Origin: Hypsibius dujardini
Lineage: Eukaryota; Tardigrada; Eutardigrada; Parachela; Hypsibiidae
NCBI GenBank assembly: GCA_001579985.1
Contig: LRSR01007478.1
Coordinates: forward strand, 1-23,779
Direction: 5' to 3'
Length of the DNA: 23,779 nt
Positions 18,756 to 23,779 of this stretch are shown piece after piece. The first letter of the stretch is position 1; each line of letters begins with the position of its first letter. Both the position numbers and the translations under genes were made by a program. The notes under the pieces were generated by a model. The model saw nothing but the letters and a program-made list of their open reading frames with translations, did no database searches and was not told where the DNA came from.

Positions 18756-21700
18756 TAAGCAGGTAGGCACGCAGACAGGCAGACAAAGCATGGAGCCCGC
18801 CTGAACTTGATGCGCCATCTGCTGTATCGTACAAAGCGGCTAATAAGACCACCAGTGACACAGTACAGTGTGTGAACCACATTCCACATTCCACATTCCA
18901 ATTCCAGCAAATTTGGAATTTCCACATAACAAAATTGATTTGATTGAATGATTAAGTGAATTGCTTCTTTCGAATCCAGGCCTTTTTTCCTTCGACATTT
19001 TATTTTGATAGTCATCGGACGGTTTGAAATTACCTGGGAATTTTCTTACTACTTTGTAGCCAAAAATGATGCGGTGAGGCTGAATAATGTGATTATCGGC
19101 ACTTACAAAATGTTATTTCCAACGAGAAATATGTTCTAAATTTCCGGCCAGTTAAATCATTGATTCTTGCGGTTGATTGGTTGATTTGCTTGCAGGAGTT
19201 GTCAGAAACTCTCGGAACTGCTGATAGGTTCCCTCTCCACGCTTCCTCGCCACACTTTAGGGTTTTCTGTCGGCCAAAGATGTCTCCAGAACAGAGCCTT
19301 CACCGAACCCAAGAAAAACGTCGATCCGAAGCAGCAACAGCAACGGGAGCCGCATCAGTCACTGCGACCGAATCCTTATTCTTATCCCCTTCCCTCCCTG
19401 CCCGTTCCACCGCTAGGACAGACGCTGGCAAAATATTTTGACAGCCTAAAACCTTTCTTGTCCGACGGCGAATTGAAGCACACCAAGAAGGTGCGCATAT
19501 TCTTCTAGTTTTTAATTTTGTCCATCTGCTAGATCGATCAATCGATCAATCAAGCGAGAGGATGTGCATTGATTATCTGTCATTGATTATTGATTGGCTA
19601 AAAAGGCTCAGTAAGCTGTAAATCAACAATCAAGCGATAGTTATATGCGTAAGTACATGCGCTGATTGTTGATTGGTTGAAAATGAACTATCGGCTGCAA
19701 ATCAACAATCAAGCGATATGCTCCAGTTCTGTACTTAACTGCATGAGCTGATTGTTGATTGATGGAAATTCAGACATTCATGCAGATCAATCAATCAAGC
19801 GATGGGATATATGTAGCATTATACGTTTTTTTCCTTACTTCCTTTATTTTTCGGTTGTCTTTTGCAGTTACTGGAGGAATTTGAGAAACCGGGAGGCGAA
19901 GGCGAGAAACTGCAAGGGCTTTTGGAGCAGCGAGCCAAGTTGCATGAAAACTGGGCAAGTCCCAATAACGTATTTGTTGAACATTATTTTTAAATTTGAT
20001 TTTTAATGTTTTTTTAAAAATGTTTTTTTAAATGTTTTTTTTAAAATATTAATTTAAAATATTATTTAAAATATTAATTTTGAATAGTATTCCTTAATGA
20101 TTTAATTTATTTAATTTAATTTAATCATTGCATTTATTTGTTTTAATTAATGCAAGTTGTTTCTTAACTTTTTAACGAATTACTTTGCCAGTCGTTTTGC
20201 CTATTTAAATTATTTCTTTCGTAAATTCTCAGTCGAACTTTTTTCTCACAGGTTTTTTATCAGATTTGATCAAGTTTTTTGGAAATTAGTTATTATTAGT
20301 CATTTCAATAATCTGTGGTATTTTCGCAACACACTTTTATTAGTGGCATTTTAATTTTTTGTTAATATCAAGTGATTGAAAAGTCATTTCGTTTTGATTG
20401 CCGTTCTCTCATAAAACATTATGTTTGTTAGTTGGAAGAATGGTGGCTCCAAAAGGGATATCTGGAGTACCGTTCGCCCCTTCCGGTCAACGTCAGTCCC
20501 GGAATCGTCTTTCCCCACCAGTCTTACACTAACATCGAAGGTCAACTGCGCACCGCCGCTGCGTTCGTCACTCACATCATGGAATTTCGGGAGCTCATCA
20601 ACTCGGGCCAGCTAGAACCGGACTCGATGAAAGGGAAGCCGTTGTGCATGTCGCAGTACCTGAAAATTTTCGGGAGCTATCGTGTGCCTGGAAACACACA
20701 CGATGAAATCATAGTTGGCGGGGAGAAGGAAGACCCGCCCTTCATCGTTGTGATGCACAGGAACGTGGTAAGGCCTTATATGTCTGCCTGTCTATTTGTC
20801 TGCCTGTCTGTCAGTAGACCTGTCTGTCTGTCTGTCTGTCTGTAGACCTGTCTGTCTGTCTGTCTGTCTGCCTGCCTGTCTGTCTGTCTGTCTGTTTGCC
20901 TGTCTGTCTGTCTGTTTGCCTGCCTGTCTGTCTGTCTGTTTGCCTACCTGTGTGTCTGTCTGTTAGTAGACCTATTTGTCTGTCTGCCTCTCTCTAGGTC
21001 TGTTTGTCGGTCTGCATGTTTGTTTGTCTGTCTGTGTCTGCCTGTCTGTCAATGGTATTCATCTCGCTTAAAGCGTTCGTCGTTTTTCGGCAGTTATTTC
21101 AAGTGCCAGTCCAGCATGAATCAGGCGAGGCCCTCAGTCAACACGAACTCTTCCAGCAGCTGCTGAGTGTTGTGACCCAAGCCACCGCTCATCCCACCGT
21201 TCCGGTGGGAGTCCTCACGTCGCAAGACCGCACTACCTGGGCGCGCACACATAAGGCCCTCGCGATGAAGTGCAAGATGAATCGCCACCATCTGGAGTTG
21301 GTGCAGAAAAGCCTGTTTGTGCTTTGCCTGGACTCGCCAAACGAAGCGCTTAACAGTGGAAAGAAGAAAAGCCAGCTAACTAATTCGGGTCGACAAGTGA
21401 TGCATGGAGACGGCTCGAATGCCAACAGCGGGAATCGCTGGTTCGATAAGACGCTTCAGGTTGGTCGCTCAGTCTGTTTGCCTGCCTGTCTATCTGCAGG
21501 TCTGTGTGCGTGTCTGTTTGTCTGTTTGTCTCTCTATCTGTCTCTCTATCTGACTCTATCTGACTCTTTGTCTCTCTCTCTCTGTTTCTCTCACTCTCTC
21601 TCTCTCTCTCTCGGTCTCTCTGTCTCTCCACGTGTCTGCTCGTCTGCCAGTCCTCCTCTCTGTCAGTATGTGTGTCTGTTTCTAGTTGTCTGTGTGCCTT

Positions 21701-23734
21701 TCTACCTGCCTCTTTGCATGTCTGGTCTGGACGTTTTTCTAACGGCCTGCTTTATGTCTATTCTGTTTCAGTACTTTTTCTGTACTCTTTTGTCTGTATC
21801 TATCCTTATTGGTCTGTATGTACTTCACTGTCCTCTTGCCTCACCGTTCTGATTTGTTTGTAGCTGATTGTCGGAGCGGATGGGGTGTGTGGATGGAATT
21901 ACGAGCACACGCTGATCGAAGGTCCGCCGTTGTTTCGAATGATGGAGTATATTGTGAAGCAGACCGGCGCTGGGAGTGGCCATCAAAACAGTCATACGTC
22001 AGCCAGTGGGAACAACATTGCTAAGCACGCGACGGAAGTGAGAGCCAAGCATATGCCGTTTGAGCTGGATACTCCCTTGGTAGAGCTTATCGACTCTGCT
22101 AAAGATCAGATGGACATGTGAGTTATCTTTCTCTTTGTACGATTGCCTATCTGTGCATCTGTGCATAACGTGATCGCTTTTCTTCATGCCTCCGTACCAC
22201 TTTTTCTGTCTGTCTGTCTGTCTGTCTGTCTTTCTCTCTGTCTGTTTGTCGTTGCCTTCCTGCTGCCATTTTGTTTGTCTGTCTGTCTGTCTGTATGTTT
22301 GTCTGTTTGCTTTTCTGCCTGCTTATCGATATGTCGGTCAGTCTGTCTGTGAAATTATTGGCTTTTTATTGCAGGTTAGTGAAAGACGTCGATCTAGAGG
22401 TGATGGACTTTGATTCATACGGCAAGGATTTTATCAAAAGTAGAAAGCTTAGTCCAGACAGTTACTTCCAGATGGCCATTCAACTAGCGTTTTACCGGTA
22501 AAAGACTTGTTTGAATGTGCTAATAGACTAAGCTCAAATTTTTACTTCTTTCTCGAATGAATTTTTCCGTAGACTATATAATCAAGTGCCGCCGACCTAT
22601 GAAAGCGCATCAGCTCGACAGTTCCTACGGGGAAGGACGGAGACAATTCGTTCGGCCAGCGAGGAGTCTGCCAACTTTGTCGAGGCTCTGGTGGCCAAAG
22701 CCGGTGCTGCGACAGTCAAGAAATTGCTGACTGAGGCTGTGAAAGCGCACAAGGCATATGGGGCTGATGTAGGTTGCGACGGATGACTCTCTGCCTTTCT
22801 CTCTGTCTATTTGTCTATCTGTCCGCCTGTCTGTCTACCTGATTGTCTGTCTAATTGTCTGTCTCGCTGTCTGTCTGTCTGCCTGCCTGTCTGTCTGCCT
22901 GCTTGCCTGTCTGTCGCACTGTCTGCTTTTCGGTCTGTCACTCAGTTTGCTTATCTGCCTACATGTCTACCTGCCTTTTTCTAATGTTTGTTCGTCCGCT
23001 TCTCTGCTCCCTTTGCCCCAATATAACTTCCTTCAGGCTTCCAATGGGAATGGAGTCGATCGGCATCTCCTGGGACTGAAACTCACGGCAGTGGAGCACG
23101 GCATGAACATTCCGGCCTTCTTGATGGACGTCGGTTATACCACTAGTACACATTGGAAGTTATCCACCAGCCAAGTAAGGCAGTTCTATGGCGTAGCTTG
23201 TTGACTTGCTACACACATGGCCACAATTTGGGTGGCAGAGTTCGAGCCATCAGCGGGGTCTGAGTTTGAGCCACTCTTGGCTAGAACTTGCCACTGCTTT
23301 CTCCTCAATCTTTGATTTAATGGCGGGCCCAGCGGAAAAATGAGATTGAGCAAGCTGCTCTAAATTCCGCCAAAATAAACAAGTTCAATCAATCGATCAA
23401 TTGAGTAACGGCTGCATGGTCAGCTGTGGCCAAGAGCGCGTGCGCGCAGGGATCTTAGTTCGGCTCGAACTCGGACCACCCTTTTTGGCTTAAAGTCTGC
23501 CACCCAGAATTTGTGGCCATGTGTGTATTTAAACTGTAGGGAAATTCGGATTTGATGGCGTTCATGTGCTACGGGCCGGCGGTCGCCGACGGCTACGGCT
23601 GCTGCTACAACCCCATGAAGGACCGCATCATCGCCGGCATCTCTTCCACCCGCTCGTATGCTGCGACAAATTCGCGGCGGTTTGCCGAAACCGTGGCGGA
23701 CAGTTTGATAGACATGAGGAAGATTTTGGAGTGA
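18457..23734 (+). CDS. CRAT: Carnitine O-acetyltransferase (676 aa), complete
   Basis: Transfers acetyl and short acyl groups between CoA and carnitine, buffering mitochondrial acetyl-CoA. Ten exons: 18457-18497, 19196-19490, 19868-19954, 20432-20767, 21094-21459, 21864-22117, 22375-22497, 22573-22768, 23037-23174 and 23540-23734 (2,031 nt, all phases match). The N-terminus MKRSSAPDITNRIRS and the following Arg/Ser-rich stretch look like a mitochondrial presequence. Then come family blocks: LPSLPVPPLGQTLAKYFDSL, ENW/LEEWWLQKGYLEYR, KPLCMSQYLKIFGSYRVPG, SGNRWFDKTLQ, the catalytic His390 in NYEHTLIEGPP, YGKDFIKSRKLSPDSYFQMA, PTYESASARQFLRGRTETIR, RHLLGLKL, the carnitine-binding Ser-Thr-Ser in KLSTSQ (609-611), and GYGCCYNPM. 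It ends RKILE without a peroxisomal SKL/AKL-like tail. Closest to CRAT rather than CPT1, CPT2 or ChAT by blocks and by length. Intron 3 uses a GC donor. The start is inferred from the first ATG that splices in phase into exon 2. Confidence 0.96.
18636..18785. repeat. (CAGG)n microsatellite in CRAT intron 1
   Basis: About 150 bp of CAGG/CAGA tetramers with few interruptions. Ala/Cys/Leu/Pro-rich open frames on the minus strand come from it. Confidence 0.95.
19532..19806. repeat. ~80 bp tandem repeat with internal foldback, CRAT intron 2
   Basis: The core TCAAGCGA recurs at 19551, 19630, 19709 and 19795 (spacing 79, 79 and 86 bp). Each unit carries AATCAACAATCAAGCGAT and, further on, TGATTGTTGATTG, which are complementary, so every unit can fold as a hairpin. 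About three and a half copies lie between exons 2 and 3. Confidence 0.85.
20778..21051. repeat. (TCTG)n/(TGCC)n repeat in CRAT intron 4
   Basis: Imperfect tetramer repeat covering most of the 326 bp intron between exons 4 and 5. Confidence 0.95.
21472..21700. repeat. Degenerate TCTG/TCTC repeat in CRAT intron 5
   Basis: Mixed TCTG, TTTG and TCTC tetramers in the intron between exons 5 and 6. It makes a spurious continuation of the exon 5 reading frame. Confidence 0.9.
22206..22350. repeat. (TCTG)n repeat in CRAT intron 6
   Basis: Imperfect TCTG tetramers between exons 6 and 7. Confidence 0.95.
22798..22985. repeat. (TCTG)n/(TGCC)n repeat in CRAT intron 8
   Basis: Imperfect TCTG and TGCC tetramers between exons 8 and 9, same sense as in introns 4 to 6. 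Confidence 0.95.
23210..23527. mobile_element. MITE-like element with terminal inverted repeats in CRAT intron 9
   Basis: The left end TACACACATGGCCACAATT followed by GGGTGGCAGA is repeated in inverse at the right end (complement of 23497-23527), with a 3-base length difference. A second weaker inverted pair lies inside (GAGTTCGAGCC near 23240 and its complement near 23465). TA at both edges suggests a TA target site. 318 bp, no coding capacity, almost filling the intron between exons 9 and 10. Confidence 0.8.
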
Positions 23735-23779
23735 GCAGCGAAATGTTGTGTTAGAAGATTTCTCTTTTCGCTATAGTTC

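Noticed and set aside
18530-19015. Cys/Leu/Pro/Ala-rich minus-strand frames
   Set aside because: Translation of the CAGG microsatellite in CRAT intron 1.
19532-19806. CRISPR-like regularly spaced repeats
   Set aside because: Units are contiguous minisatellite copies with self-complementary arms inside an animal gene intron; there are no unique spacers.
21004-21852. 282-aa plus-strand protein
   Set aside because: It is CRAT exon 5 (21094-21459) flanked by repeat-rich intron read-through.
1-23779. tRNA or rRNA genes
   Set aside because: No cloverleaf with TTCGANNC-type and A/B box signals, and no rRNA-like conserved blocks, were seen by eye.

Overview
This is nuclear DNA of an invertebrate animal. 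The genes are split into short exons by small GT-AG introns (mostly about 100 to 700 bp, the longest about 1.3 kb). They encode metazoan families: a membrane receptor guanylate cyclase, a carnitine O-acetyltransferase and secreted cadherin-like proteins. Noncoding DNA is AT-rich and full of TGTCTG/CAGACA microsatellites. An ecdysozoan, possibly a tardigrade, would fit the compact introns and receptor-cyclase content, but that is a guess; no lineage-specific marker was found.

Layout. (1) 1-2500: no confidently modelled gene; two disrupted or unidentified coding-like stretches. (2) 2637-8702, minus strand: three tandem paralogous genes for small secreted proteins (308, 255 and 244 aa). Each has a signal-peptide exon, then a conserved Lys-Arg-Gln site, then two cadherin-like beta-sandwich modules. 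A foldback element with ~60 bp inverted termini (6422-7202) lies between the second and third. (3) 8703-10954: AT-rich intergenic DNA with two perfect palindromes or hairpins. (4) 10955-18007, minus strand: a 17-exon receptor guanylate cyclase model (1,098 codons, all phases consistent) with every domain of the family but a cyclase domain that has lost its Asn/Arg catalytic motif. (5) 18008-18456: a ~450 bp divergent intergenic region. (6) 18457-23734, plus strand: a complete 10-exon carnitine O-acetyltransferase (676 aa) with a likely mitochondrial presequence. Two inverted-repeat elements sit in introns of genes (4) and (6), and an ~80 bp tandem repeat sits in CRAT intron 2.

Exon models were built by hand from splice signals, reading-frame phase and protein family alignment remembered in general terms. 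All three large models keep an open frame through every junction, which strongly supports them. The least certain junctions are the exon 7/8 and 16/17 borders of the receptor cyclase. The cadherin-like cluster is the most novel content: a lineage-specific family by appearance, with a shared predicted propeptide cleavage site and a copy-specific Tyr/Asn/Pro repeat insertion.
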